23,030 nt of DNA from Sulfuritalea sp. GTDB lineage: Bacteria > Pseudomonadota > Gammaproteobacteria > Burkholderiales > Rhodocyclaceae. The translations under genes and the position numbers were made by a program. Position 1 is the first letter of the stretch. Each line of letters starts with the position of its first letter. The notes below the pieces were generated by a model. It saw only the letters and a list, made by a program, of their open reading frames with translations, was not told where the DNA came from and did no database searches. Positions 16,819 through 23,030 of this stretch are shown here, piece by piece. The DNA lies in contig JADJFK010000038.1 of the NCBI GenBank assembly GCA_016708585.1, positions 1-23,030 on the forward strand, written 5' to 3'.

Positions 16819-18480
16819 AATCTGCCGGTCGTGTCCCGCTCATCCTTGTCGCTTCCCATTTTCTCCTTCGCGCTCGCGGTTCTGGTCGCGCTGCCGGTGC
16901 TCGCCGTGGGTGCCAATCTTTTCGCCGGCGGCACCGGCGAGACCTGGGGCCACCTGATGGCCACGGTGCTGCCCGAGTACGTGGCGAATTCGGTCTGGCT
17001 CTGCCTCGGCGTCGGCATCGGTGTCGCAGCCATGGGTACCGGTGCCGCCTGGCTGGTAGCCCTGAATGATTTTCCCGGGCGGCGCATCGCGGAGTGGGCG
17101 CTGCTGCTGCCGATGGCGATGCCGGCTTATGTGCTGGCCTACACCTATACCGATTTCCTGCAATTCGTCGGACCGCTGCAAACGGGCTTGCGCGAGAGCT
17201 TCGGCTGGCAGAAGGGCGACTACTGGTTCCCCGAGGTGCGTTCGCTGGGCGGCGCCATCGTGCTGTTTTCCTGCGTGCTGTATCCCTATGTGTACCTGCT
17301 GGTGCGGACCGCCTTCCTCGAACGCGCCGGCGGCATGATCGAAGCGGCGCGCGCGCTCGGCCTGAATCCCTGGCAGGGTTTCTGGCGCGTCTCGATCCCG
17401 CTGGCGCGTCCGGCCATCGCCGCCGGCATGGCCCTGGCCTTGATGGAGACGCTGGCCGATTACGGCACGGTGGCCTACTTCGCGGTGCAGACCTTCACTA
17501 CCGGCATCTACCGCGCGTGGTTTTCGCTCGGTGACCGGATTGCCGCCGCGCAGCTTGCAGCGGCCTTGCTCGGCTTTGTCGCCTTGCTGATCCTGCTCGA
17601 GCGTGTGAGCCGGGGCCACGCCCGCTATCACGACAGCAGCGGACGCCGTCGCGCCACGCGCCAGGTGCTTGTGGGCCGGTATGCGCTGCTGGCCCAGATA
17701 GGCTGCGCGATCCCGGTGGTTATCGGCTTCGTCCTGCCGGCATTGCTGCTGCTGCGACTGGCCATGGGCGATGCCGGCGAAGAAGGAGCAGGTTTTGCCG
17801 GACGCTTTCTCGTGCTTGCCCGCAACAGTCTTACCCTGGCGGCACTGGCGGCCGGGCTGGCGGCGCTGGCGGCGCTGCTGCTCGGCTTTGCCGCGCGCGA
17901 TGCGCACAAGTTGCCCAAACTGGCGAGCCGTATCGTCGGCCTGGGCTACGCCGTCCCGGGTTCGGTGATCGCCGTCGGTGTCCTGATTCCGGTGACCCGT
18001 CTCGACCATTGGCTGGCAGGCCTGTGGCAGCAGATGACCGGGGCCAATCCGGGGCTGATTCTCACCGGCGGCATCGCCGCGCTGGTGTATGCCTATCTCG
18101 CACGCTTCCTGGCGATCGCGCTGCAGGCTGTAGAAGCCGGCCTGGCGCGCATCACACCCAGCATGGAAGCCGCCGCGCGCAGCCTCGGCAGCAGCCAGTC
18201 GGAAACCTTGCGTCGCGTGCATCTGCCACTGCTGCGCGGCAGCCTGCTGACCGCGGCCCTGCTGGTGTTCGTCGACGTGATGAAGGAACTGCCGGCGACG
18301 CTGGTGATGCGCCCCTTCAACTTCGATACGCTGGCGACGCAGACCTACACGCTGGCGGCCGACGAGCGCCTGGCGGAAGCGTCGACGGCGGCACTGGCCA
18401 TCGTCGCGGTCGGCCTGCTGCCGATCATCCTGCTGGCCCGGCAGATTGCCGCCGGGCGCAGCGAGATCAGCTCCTGCTGA
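16804..18480 (+). CDS. fbpB: Iron ABC transporter permease FbpB-like, two fused permease domains
   Basis: This inner-membrane permease forms the channel of an FbpABC-type ferric iron importer. Its 558 residues contain two similar halves of about six membrane helices each. Each half carries the cytoplasmic EAA loop that contacts the ATPase: EAARALGLNPWQGFWRVSIP in the first and EAARSLGSSQSETLRRVHLP in the second. Fusion of both halves in one chain is typical of FbpB/ThiP-type permeases. The first helix is near residues 16-36. The start is uncertain. ATG 16804 has GGAG only one base away, which is too close to work well; in-frame GTG 16831 lies just after a possible -10 element. The gene is divergent from fbpC and convergent with the CDGSH gene, whose stop is only 9 bp beyond its own. 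Confidence 0.88.
   Translation: MSLNYNLPVVSRSSLSLPIFSFALAVLVALPVLAVGANLFAGGTGETWGHLMATVLPEYVANSVWLCLGVGIGVAAMGTGAAWLVALNDFPGRRIAEWALLLPMAMPAYVLAYTYTDFLQFVGPLQTGLRESFGWQKGDYWFPEVRSLGGAIVLFSCVLYPYVYLLVRTAFLERAGGMIEAARALGLNPWQGFWRVSIPLARPAIAAGMALALMETLADYGTVAYFAVQTFTTGIYRAWFSLGDRIAAAQLAAALLGFVALLILLERVSRGHARYHDSSGRRRATRQVLVGRYALLAQIGCAIPVVIGFVLPALLLLRLAMGDAGEEGAGFAGRFLVLARNSLTLAALAAGLAALAALLLGFAARDAHKLPKLASRIVGLGYAVPGSVIAVGVLIPVTRLDHWLAGLWQQMTGANPGLILTGGIAALVYAYLARFLAIALQAVEAGLARITPSMEAAARSLGSSQSETLRRVHLPLLRGSLLTAALLVFVDVMKELPATLVMRPFNFDTLATQTYTLAADERLAEASTAALAIVAVGLLPIILLARQIAAGRSEISSC
16814..16821. promoter_or_regulatory. Shared palindromic -10 element of divergent fbpC and fbpB promoters
   Basis: ATTATAAT is its own reverse complement, so a perfect TATAAT reads on both strands (16816-16821 plus, 16814-16819 minus). 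The minus-strand start would lie near 16807, giving fbpC a leader of about 34 bases. The plus-strand start near 16828 would fall inside fbpB as annotated from ATG 16804. That would make GTG 16831 the real fbpB start if this promoter is used. No strong -35 boxes are visible. Confidence 0.45.
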
Positions 18481-18489
18481 CGGCCTTTG

Positions 18490-18729
18490 CTACAGCGACT
18501 TGTGCGTACCGTCGCACAGCGCGCCCTTGCCGCTGTGCTTGCAGCCGCAGAAATACACGGCCTTGCTTTCGTCGGCGGCGTATTTGACCGGATTGAACTC
18601 GGAACCCTTGTGGCTGCCATCGCAAAAAGGTTGCGATTTGCTCCTGCCGCAAGAACACCACCAGTAATCCTTGCCCTTTTCCACATTGACGGCGAAGGGT
18701 GATTTTGCGGCGATTTCCGGCTTGGACAT
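18490..18729 (-). CDS. Small protein with two CDGSH iron-sulfur motifs
   Basis: This 79-residue soluble protein is probably an Fe-S cluster carrier or redox protein. CDGSH proteins bind a [2Fe-2S] cluster through three Cys and one His. Two copies are present. The first is Cys25, Cys27, Cys36 and His40 (CSCGRSKSQPFCDGSH). The second is Cys61, Cys63, Cys72 and His76 (CGCKHSGKGALCDGTH); it keeps all four ligands but has Ala in place of the usual Pro. Two motifs in one short chain are typical of the bacterial and MiNT-like group. The ATG at 18729 has GGGAG 7 bases upstream. It lies between fbpB and fbpA, both iron-transport genes. A promoter (TTCACG, 16 bp, TATAGT) is visible upstream. Its exact partner is unknown. 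Confidence 0.93.
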   Translation of the reverse strand: MSKPEIAAKSPFAVNVEKGKDYWWCSCGRSKSQPFCDGSHKGSEFNPVKYAADESKAVYFCGCKHSGKGALCDGTHKSL

Positions 18730-18762
18730 TGCTGTTCTCCCGATCCTGTTGGCGAAGTACAC

Positions 18763-18790
18763 ACTATAGGAGCATTTGCGCTATCGTGAA
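18763..18790 (-). promoter_or_regulatory. Promoter of the CDGSH gene
   Basis: On the minus strand, TTCACG (18785-18790) is a 4/6 match to the -35 consensus and TATAGT (18763-18768) a 5/6 match to the -10, with a 16-bp spacer. The predicted start is about 27 bases before the ATG. Confidence 0.5.
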
Positions 18791-18809
18791 ATTCCGGAAC
18801 CGGAGCAGG

Positions 18810-18835
18810 TCGTGATCCGATACGCAGGATCACGA
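18810..18835. repeat. Inverted repeat upstream of the CDGSH gene
   Basis: The perfect 9-bp arms TCGTGATCC/GGATCACGA are separated by 8 bases. It lies just upstream of the CDGSH promoter -35 and about 64 bp after the fbpA stop. It could be an operator or, as RNA, a hairpin ending the fbpA transcript; no T run follows on the minus strand. Confidence 0.45.
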
Positions 18836-18862
18836 AAAGTCGGCATTGGCGGTACGGCGCGG

Positions 18863-18892
18863 CGGCGGCCCCGCGGTATTGCCGGGCCGCCG
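18863..18892 (-). terminator. GC-rich hairpin after fbpA
   Basis: The 9-bp stem CGGCGGCCC/GGGCCGCCG has a 12-base loop and lies 6 bases past the fbpA stop on the minus strand. No T run follows, so it may stabilise the message end rather than terminate alone. Confidence 0.4.
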
Positions 18893-18898
18893 ATGTGA

Positions 18899-19915
18899 TT
18901 ACTTCCAGCCGGCGCGGTCGTAGATGCGCTGGGCGGCGACGGCATTTTTCGCCAGCGTGGCTACCGGCAGGCTGTCCGCCTTGAACTTGCCCATGGCTTC
19001 CAGCGCAGGATTCTTTACAGGCACGCCGGCCACCGCCGGCCATTCGTTGTTGCCATCGGCGAAGTAGCGCTGCGCATCGTCACCGGCCAGATACTCGAGG
19101 AACTTGACGGCCGATTCCTTGTGCGGCGCGGTTTTCAGCATGCCGCCGCCGGAGATGTTGATGTGGGTGCCATAGCTTTTCTGGTTCGGCCAGATGATGG
19201 CGACGCGTTCCATCAGGCGGCGGTCTTCGGGCTTTTCCGAGCGCAGCAGGCGGGCCAGATAATAAGTGTTCGACACGGCCACGCCGCATTCCCCGGCGGC
19301 GACGGACTTGATCTGGTCGGTATCGCCACCCTTGGGCGTACGCGCAAAATTTGCCACGACCCCGCGCGCCCAATCTTCGGCCTTCGCCTCGCCGATGTGT
19401 GCGATCAGCGCGGCCATCAGCGAGATGTTGTAGGGATGGCTGCCCGAGCGCGAACAGACCTTGCCTTTCAGTTTCGGATTGGCGAGGTCTTCATAGTTCT
19501 GCACGTCTTCGGCCTTTATGGCGTCCTTGTTGGCGACGATGACTCGGGCGCGGGTCGAAAAGGCGAACCAGTCCGGACTGCGCAGGTTGGCGGGGATGCG
19601 CTCTTCCAGGAGTTTCGACTTGACCGGGGCAAACAGGCCGAGTTCATCGGCCTTGGCCAATCGCGCGGCATCGACCGTGAGGAAGATGTCCGCCGGGCTG
19701 TTGGCGCCCTCGTTGCGGATGCGTTCCAGCAGTTCGTCCTCCTTGGCCTCGATGCGATTGATCTTGATACCGGTCTGCTTGGTGAAATTGGCATACAAGG
19801 CTTCGTCCGTCTGGTAATGGCGGGCGGAGTAGAGGTTGAGTACTTTTTCCTGCGCAGAGGCGGTGGTCATTGTGCCGGTGGCAAGCAGGGCGATGAGTAA
19901 GCGTGAAAATTTCAT
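18899..19915 (-). CDS. fbpA: Periplasmic ferric iron-binding protein FbpA
   Basis: This is the soluble receptor that binds Fe(III) in the periplasm and hands it to FbpB/FbpC. It has 338 residues. A Sec signal peptide covers about 1-21 (MKFSRLLIALLATGTMTTASA) and is cleaved before QEK. The mature protein starts VLNLYSARHYQTDE; His33 and Tyr34 are likely iron ligands by analogy with the family. The paired tyrosines Tyr218-Tyr219 (VSNTYYLARLL) correspond to the Fe-binding tyrosines of the FbpA/FutA family. Cys154 and Cys210 may form a disulfide. The ATG at 19915 gives the clean signal peptide; an in-frame TTG at 19927 would add four residues. It lies on the opposite strand from fbpB, with the CDGSH gene between, so the transporter genes are not one operon. 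The promoter carries a Fur-like box. Confidence 0.93.
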   Translation of the reverse strand: MKFSRLLIALLATGTMTTASAQEKVLNLYSARHYQTDEALYANFTKQTGIKINRIEAKEDELLERIRNEGANSPADIFLTVDAARLAKADELGLFAPVKSKLLEERIPANLRSPDWFAFSTRARVIVANKDAIKAEDVQNYEDLANPKLKGKVCSRSGSHPYNISLMAALIAHIGEAKAEDWARGVVANFARTPKGGDTDQIKSVAAGECGVAVSNTYYLARLLRSEKPEDRRLMERVAIIWPNQKSYGTHINISGGGMLKTAPHKESAVKFLEYLAGDDAQRYFADGNNEWPAVAGVPVKNPALEAMGKFKADSLPVATLAKNAVAAQRIYDRAGWK

Positions 19916-19948
19916 GGTGTTTTCCAAGTAAAGTTACGATCCGCAAGT

Positions 19949-19977
19949 ATAGTAATACGAATCATTCGCAATTGCAA
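19949..19977 (-). promoter_or_regulatory. fbpA promoter with overlapping Fur-box-like sequence
   Basis: On the minus strand, TTGCAA (19972-19977) and TACTAT (19949-19954) are 4/6 matches to -35 and -10 with a 17-bp spacer. The spacer contains the Fur-like GCGAATGATTCGTATTACT (19951-19969), matching the 19-base consensus at 11 positions. Bound Fur would exclude RNA polymerase when iron is plentiful. Confidence 0.5.
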
Positions 19978-19980
19978 GCC

Positions 19981-20004
19981 AAAATAAAACCAGCTCACGG
20001 CTGG
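19981..20004 (-). terminator. Rho-independent terminator of the NlpC/P60 gene
   Basis: On the minus strand, the stem CCAGC/GCTGG with a 5-base loop is followed at once by TTTTATTTT. It lies 21 bp after the stop of the peptidase gene. Confidence 0.7.
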
Positions 20005-20025
20005 CGGGTCGAGTGCCAAAGGCGA

Positions 20026-20556
20026 TTAGTCCGGATTGATTCGGCGTGCGCCGTTGAAACGCTTCGTCCAGTAGCCATCGCGCAAATCCTCGACGCGGAC
20101 CTTGCCGCCGCTGCGCGGAGCGTGGACAAACTGGTTGTCGCCGAGATAGATGCCGACATGGGAAAAGGCGTTGCGCATGGTATTGAAAAAGACCAGGTCG
20201 CCAGGACGGAGCTGATCCTTGCTGACGGCCTCGCCCGCTTTGCTCATTTCCTTCGAGCTGCGCGGCAGCACGAGGCCCAGACCTTCACGGAATACATGAC
20301 TGACGAAGCCCGAGCAATCGAAACCGGATTCCGGTGAACTGCCGCCGCGACGGTAAGGGATGCCGAGCAGGTCCATCGCCTGGTCGATTGCATCTTGCGC
20401 GGTGGTCGTGGCACGGTCGACGAACGACACCTGCATGGGCGACTGGACCACGATGGGCTCGTCGGCATGGGCGGAGGAAGCGCTGATGAAACCGGCAAGC
20501 ACGAAAACTCGCACGAACAGGAGGGGAATTCCTTGCATGGGGGCGGACCTTAGCAT
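20026..20556 (-). CDS. Exported NlpC/P60-family peptidoglycan endopeptidase
   Basis: This is a probable cell-wall hydrolase cutting peptide bonds in peptidoglycan stems, outside the cytoplasm. It has 176 residues from ATG 20556. A signal peptide (about 1-31, ending SASSAHA) precedes one NlpC/P60 domain that fills the rest. The catalytic Cys81 lies in GFDCSGFV, His133 in SHVGIYLG, and the third polar residue is His145 (FVHAPRSGG). ATG 20538 is an equally plausible start, giving 170 residues; both have AAGG upstream. There is no lipobox, so it is probably free in the periplasm, unlike lipoprotein Spr (MepS). It has no separate cell-wall-binding domain. It stands alone, with a terminator downstream and divergent acuI upstream. 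The exact bond cut cannot be told. Confidence 0.9.
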   Translation of the reverse strand: MLRSAPMQGIPLLFVRVFVLAGFISASSAHADEPIVVQSPMQVSFVDRATTTAQDAIDQAMDLLGIPYRRGGSSPESGFDCSGFVSHVFREGLGLVLPRSSKEMSKAGEAVSKDQLRPGDLVFFNTMRNAFSHVGIYLGDNQFVHAPRSGGKVRVEDLRDGYWTKRFNGARRINPD

Positions 20557-20617
20557 CGACCGCCTTGCCTGTAAACCCCGCTTCCCCCCATTCAGCGCTC
20601 CGTAAGCCTGCTCTGGC

Positions 20618-20623
20618 TATAAT
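20618..20623 (+). promoter_or_regulatory. -10 element upstream of acuI
   Basis: A perfect TATAAT lies in the gap between the NlpC/P60 gene and acuI, with no good -35 at the right distance. The leader to the acuI GTG would be about 100 bases, longer than usual, and contains a hairpin (20692-20711). Confidence 0.4.
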
Positions 20624-20691
20624 GAATTCTTGCGGCGTCAATAAAAACAATTATGTCCCCGGCGTTGCCGCGGACGGTATCCCAGCGAGAT

Positions 20692-20711
20692 GACCCGCAG
20701 GCCAGCGGGTC
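20692..20711 (+). promoter_or_regulatory. Leader hairpin just before the acuI ribosome site
   Basis: The perfect 7-bp stem GACCCGC/GCGGGTC with loop AGGCCA ends 9 bases before the AGGAGG. It could influence ribosome access or message stability, but it may be incidental in this GC-rich leader. Confidence 0.3.
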
Positions 20712-20720
20712 GCAGATTCG

Positions 20721-20726
20721 AGGAGG
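20721..20726 (+). promoter_or_regulatory. Consensus Shine-Dalgarno AGGAGG setting a GTG start for acuI
   Basis: AGGAGG is 5 bases before GTG 20732. This favours the GTG over the in-frame ATG at 20690, which has no comparable site. Confidence 0.8.
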
Positions 20727-20731
20727 CTACT

Positions 20732-21721
20732 GTGAGTTTCAAGGCTTACCTGATCAATCAGGAGGAGGGCAAGGTCGCCAGCCGCTTCGTCGATATGGAC
20801 GATGGGCAACTCGACCCGGGCGAAGTCACCATCGCCGTTACCCACTCCAGCATCAACTACAAGGACGCGCTCGCCGCTACCGGTGCCGGACGGATCATCC
20901 GCCGTTTCCCCTGTGTGGGAGGCATCGACCTGGCGGGAAAGGTGCTGGCCAGTTCAGACCCGCGCTTCAAGGCGGGCGATGAAGTCCTGGCAACCAGTTA
21001 CGACATCGGCGTCGCCCACCACGGCGGCTACGCCGAGCGCGCGCGAATTCCCGCCGCCTGGGTGCACAAGTTGCCGGCCGGGCTGACCTGCTCGGAGGCG
21101 ATGGCCCTGGGCACCGCCGGCTTCACCGCGGGCCTCGGCATCGTGCGCATGGAAGAGAACGGATTGAAGCCCGGCAACGGTCCCGTGATCGTTACCGGCG
21201 CCACGGGCGGCGTCGGCAGCCTCGCCGTCGATATGCTTGCCGCGCGCGGCTACGAAGTGGTGGCGCTGACCGGGAAGGAGAGCGAAACGGATTACCTCAA
21301 GGAGCTCGGCGCCACGGAGGTCATGCTTCGTCAATCGCTGGACCTGGCGAAGATCAAGCCGCTGGGCAAGGAATTGTGGGCCGGCGCGGTCGACAACCTG
21401 GGTGGCGACTATCTGGCCTGGATCGCCAGTACCATGAAGCAGGGCGGAACCATCGCCAGCATCGGACTGGCGGCCAGCATGAGCCTCAACACGACGGTGG
21501 CCCCCTTCATCCTGCGCGGTGCATCGCTGCTCGGCATCGATTCGGGCTACATCGGCGACCCCTACCGCAGCGGTGTCTGGCAGCACCTGGCCAGCGACAT
21601 GAAGCCGCGCCATCTGGCGGCAATGACGCGCCATATTCCGTTTGCCGACCTGCCGGCCGCCTTCGACGACTACATCCAGGGCCGCGTCAAGGGGCGCGTT
21701 GCCGTCACCATTGCCAACTGA
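20732..21721 (+). CDS. acuI: Acryloyl-CoA reductase (NADPH), AcuI/YhdH family
   Basis: This zinc-independent medium-chain dehydrogenase/reductase most likely reduces toxic acryloyl-CoA to propionyl-CoA with NADPH in the cytoplasm. It has 329 residues from GTG 20732 (SFKAYLINQ), a typical AcuI/YhdH length. The quinone-oxidoreductase-like N-terminal domain contains SSINYKDALAATGAG and FPCVGGIDLAGKV. The nucleotide-binding motif GATGGVGS is at 156-163. No zinc-ligand cysteine set of classical alcohol dehydrogenases is visible. SLLGIDSGYIGDPYR and the C-terminal GRVAVTIAN fit the family. It precedes prpE by 57 bp on the same strand, and both enzymes yield propionyl-CoA, which supports the assignment. 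A broader quinone reductase role for this family cannot be excluded from the sequence. Confidence 0.87.
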   Translation: MSFKAYLINQEEGKVASRFVDMDDGQLDPGEVTIAVTHSSINYKDALAATGAGRIIRRFPCVGGIDLAGKVLASSDPRFKAGDEVLATSYDIGVAHHGGYAERARIPAAWVHKLPAGLTCSEAMALGTAGFTAGLGIVRMEENGLKPGNGPVIVTGATGGVGSLAVDMLAARGYEVVALTGKESETDYLKELGATEVMLRQSLDLAKIKPLGKELWAGAVDNLGGDYLAWIASTMKQGGTIASIGLAASMSLNTTVAPFILRGASLLGIDSGYIGDPYRSGVWQHLASDMKPRHLAAMTRHIPFADLPAAFDDYIQGRVKGRVAVTIAN

Positions 21722-21778
21722 TTACCAAGCCGTATCCGCAACATAACGACCACAAGTCAACAACCAGCGAGGAGTGTC

Positions 21779-23030
21779 ATGGGTACATATGCCGATTTCC
21801 ACAAGCGTTCAATCGAAAAGCGCGACGAGTTCTGGGCCGAAGAGGCCAAACTGATCGACTGGCAGACGCCGCCGCAGCAGATCTGCGATTTTTCGCGCCC
21901 CCCCTTTTCGAAGTGGTTTGTCGGCGGCAAGACCAACCTTTGCCATAACGCCGTGGATCGCCACGCGGCAAAGCGTCCGAACGACCGCGCGCTGGTCTAT
22001 ATCTCGACCGAGACCAACGAGGAAAAGAGCTATACCTTTGCCGAGCTGAAGTCGGAGGTAATGCGCACGGCGGCGATCATGAAGTCGCTTGGCGTGGGCA
22101 AGGGCGATCGGGTCCTGATCTACATGCCGATGATCGCCGAAGCCACCTTCGCCATCCTCGCCTGCGCCCGCATCGGCGCGATCCATTCGGTGGTGTTCGG
22201 CGGCTTCGCTTCCGGCTCGCTGGCGACCCGCATCGACGATGCCAAGCCCAAGCTGATCGTGTCCTCCGATGCCGGCATGCGCGGCGGCAAGGCCGTGCCC
22301 TACAAGCACCTGCTCGACGAGGCCTGCAAACTGGCCGAATTCCCGCCGCAGAAGGTCCTGATGATCGACCGCGGCCTCGACAAGGGCTGGCCCAGGGTCG
22401 CCGGCCGCGATGTCGATTACGCGGAGCTGCGTGCCCAGCACATGAATGCCGATGTGCCCTGCGAATGGATGGAGTCCACCGAACCCTCCTACATCCTCTA
22501 CACCTCGGGTACCACCGGCAAGCCGAAAGGCGTGCAGCGCGACACCGGAGGCTATGCCGTGGCGCTCGCGGCCTCGATGAAGCACATCTTCACCGGCGGC
22601 GAGGGCGAGACCATGTTCTCGACCTCAGACATCGGCTGGGTGGTCGGCCACAGCTACATCATCTACGGCCCGCTGATTGCGGGCATGGCCACGATCATGT
22701 ACGAAGGCACGCCGATCCGTCCCGATCCGGGCATCTGGTGGCAGATCGTCGAGAAGTACAAGGTCACCGTGATGTTCTCGGCGCCCACCGCGGTCCGCGT
22801 GCTGAAGAAAAGCGACAACAGCTGGCTGCACAAGTATGACCTGTCGAAGTTGAAGCACCTGTTCCTTGCCGGCGAGCCGCTGGATCAGCCGACCCACGAA
22901 TGGATCATGGGCGAGTTGAAGCTGCCGGTGATCGACAACTACTGGCAGACCGAGACCGGCTGGCCGATCCTGTCCACGGTGCCAGGCGTCGAAAAGACCA
23001 AGATCAAGTTCGGCACACCGAGCTTCCCGG
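21779..23030 (+). CDS. prpE: Propionyl-CoA synthetase PrpE (3' end outside window)
   Basis: This AMP-forming acyl-CoA synthetase activates propionate to propionyl-CoA using ATP and CoA. The visible 417 codons, about two thirds of the usual 630 or so residues, contain the acetyl-CoA-synthetase N-terminal region (WFVGGKTNLCHNAVDRH) and IHSVVFGGFASGSLATRIDD. The phosphate-binding motif YTSGTTGKPKG starts at Tyr241, and IDNYWQTETGWPI follows. GVQRDTGGYAVALA after the phosphate loop is typical of PrpE rather than Acs, which has W-type residues in its acetate pocket. The catalytic lysine of the C-terminal domain lies beyond the window. The ATG at 21779 has GAGGAG 4 bases upstream. With acuI it forms a probable propionyl-CoA module; I see no methylcitrate genes in the visible part. 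Confidence 0.92.
   Translation, partial: MGTYADFHKRSIEKRDEFWAEEAKLIDWQTPPQQICDFSRPPFSKWFVGGKTNLCHNAVDRHAAKRPNDRALVYISTETNEEKSYTFAELKSEVMRTAAIMKSLGVGKGDRVLIYMPMIAEATFAILACARIGAIHSVVFGGFASGSLATRIDDAKPKLIVSSDAGMRGGKAVPYKHLLDEACKLAEFPPQKVLMIDRGLDKGWPRVAGRDVDYAELRAQHMNADVPCEWMESTEPSYILYTSGTTGKPKGVQRDTGGYAVALAASMKHIFTGGEGETMFSTSDIGWVVGHSYIIYGPLIAGMATIMYEGTPIRPDPGIWWQIVEKYKVTVMFSAPTAVRVLKKSDNSWLHKYDLSKLKHLFLAGEPLDQPTHEWIMGELKLPVIDNYWQTETGWPILSTVPGVEKTKIKFGTPSFP

Noticed and set aside
16840..18222. A 460-codon minus-strand frame opposite the fbpB permease
   Set aside because: Its Gln/His/Arg-rich protein is the usual antisense reading of a hydrophobic membrane-protein gene.

Overview
The window is GC-rich chromosomal DNA from a bacterium that looks like a betaproteobacterium, most likely in or near the Rhodocyclales. 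That placement is an inference from three things: the tig-clpP-clpX-lon-ppiD core block, an HpnC/D/E squalene module, and paired Aat and Bpt aminoacyl-protein transferases. I see no insertion sequence, phage gene, CRISPR array or obvious island. Almost every gene belongs to a known family, so the interest lies in gene architecture and regulation.

Layout. Positions 1-2872 (minus) hold the squalene genes. hpnC comes first, then hpnD and hpnE, which here form ONE uninterrupted reading frame (an HpnD-HpnE fusion) that runs off the left edge. tRNA-Leu(UAG) follows at 3046-3130. Positions 3227-9048 (plus) carry the protein quality-control block: trigger factor, ClpP, ClpX and Lon. lon is preceded by a good match to a heat-shock (sigma-32) promoter. 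tRNA-Val(UAC) and a hairpin come next, then ppiD (9237-11138); hupB, which sits between lon and ppiD in E. coli, is absent from that slot. A strong hairpin separates ppiD from the convergent fabI (minus). Divergent from fabI is a large family-5 solute-binding lipoprotein (12069-14210) with an unusual C-terminal membrane segment and no permease beside it.

Positions 14256-19915 form an iron and N-degron region. On the minus strand, fbpC (iron ABC ATPase), aat and bpt/ate are packed as one probable operon, with aat overlapping fbpC by ATGA. aat carries a one-base frameshift. fbpB (permease) diverges from fbpC across about 30 bp that hold a palindromic -10 element and a Fur-box-like sequence. A small protein with two CDGSH iron-sulfur motifs and fbpA (periplasmic iron-binding protein, with its own Fur-like box) follow on the minus strand. 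An exported NlpC/P60 peptidase (minus) comes next. The window ends with acuI (acryloyl-CoA reductase) and a truncated prpE (propionyl-CoA synthetase), a likely propionyl-CoA-forming pair.

How it fits together. Tig folds new proteins, ClpXP and Lon degrade damaged ones, and PpiD helps exported proteins. Aat and Bpt tag proteins for ClpS/ClpAP-type degradation. FbpABC imports ferric iron, probably under Fur control, and the CDGSH protein probably handles Fe-S clusters. HpnCDE makes squalene for hopanoids.
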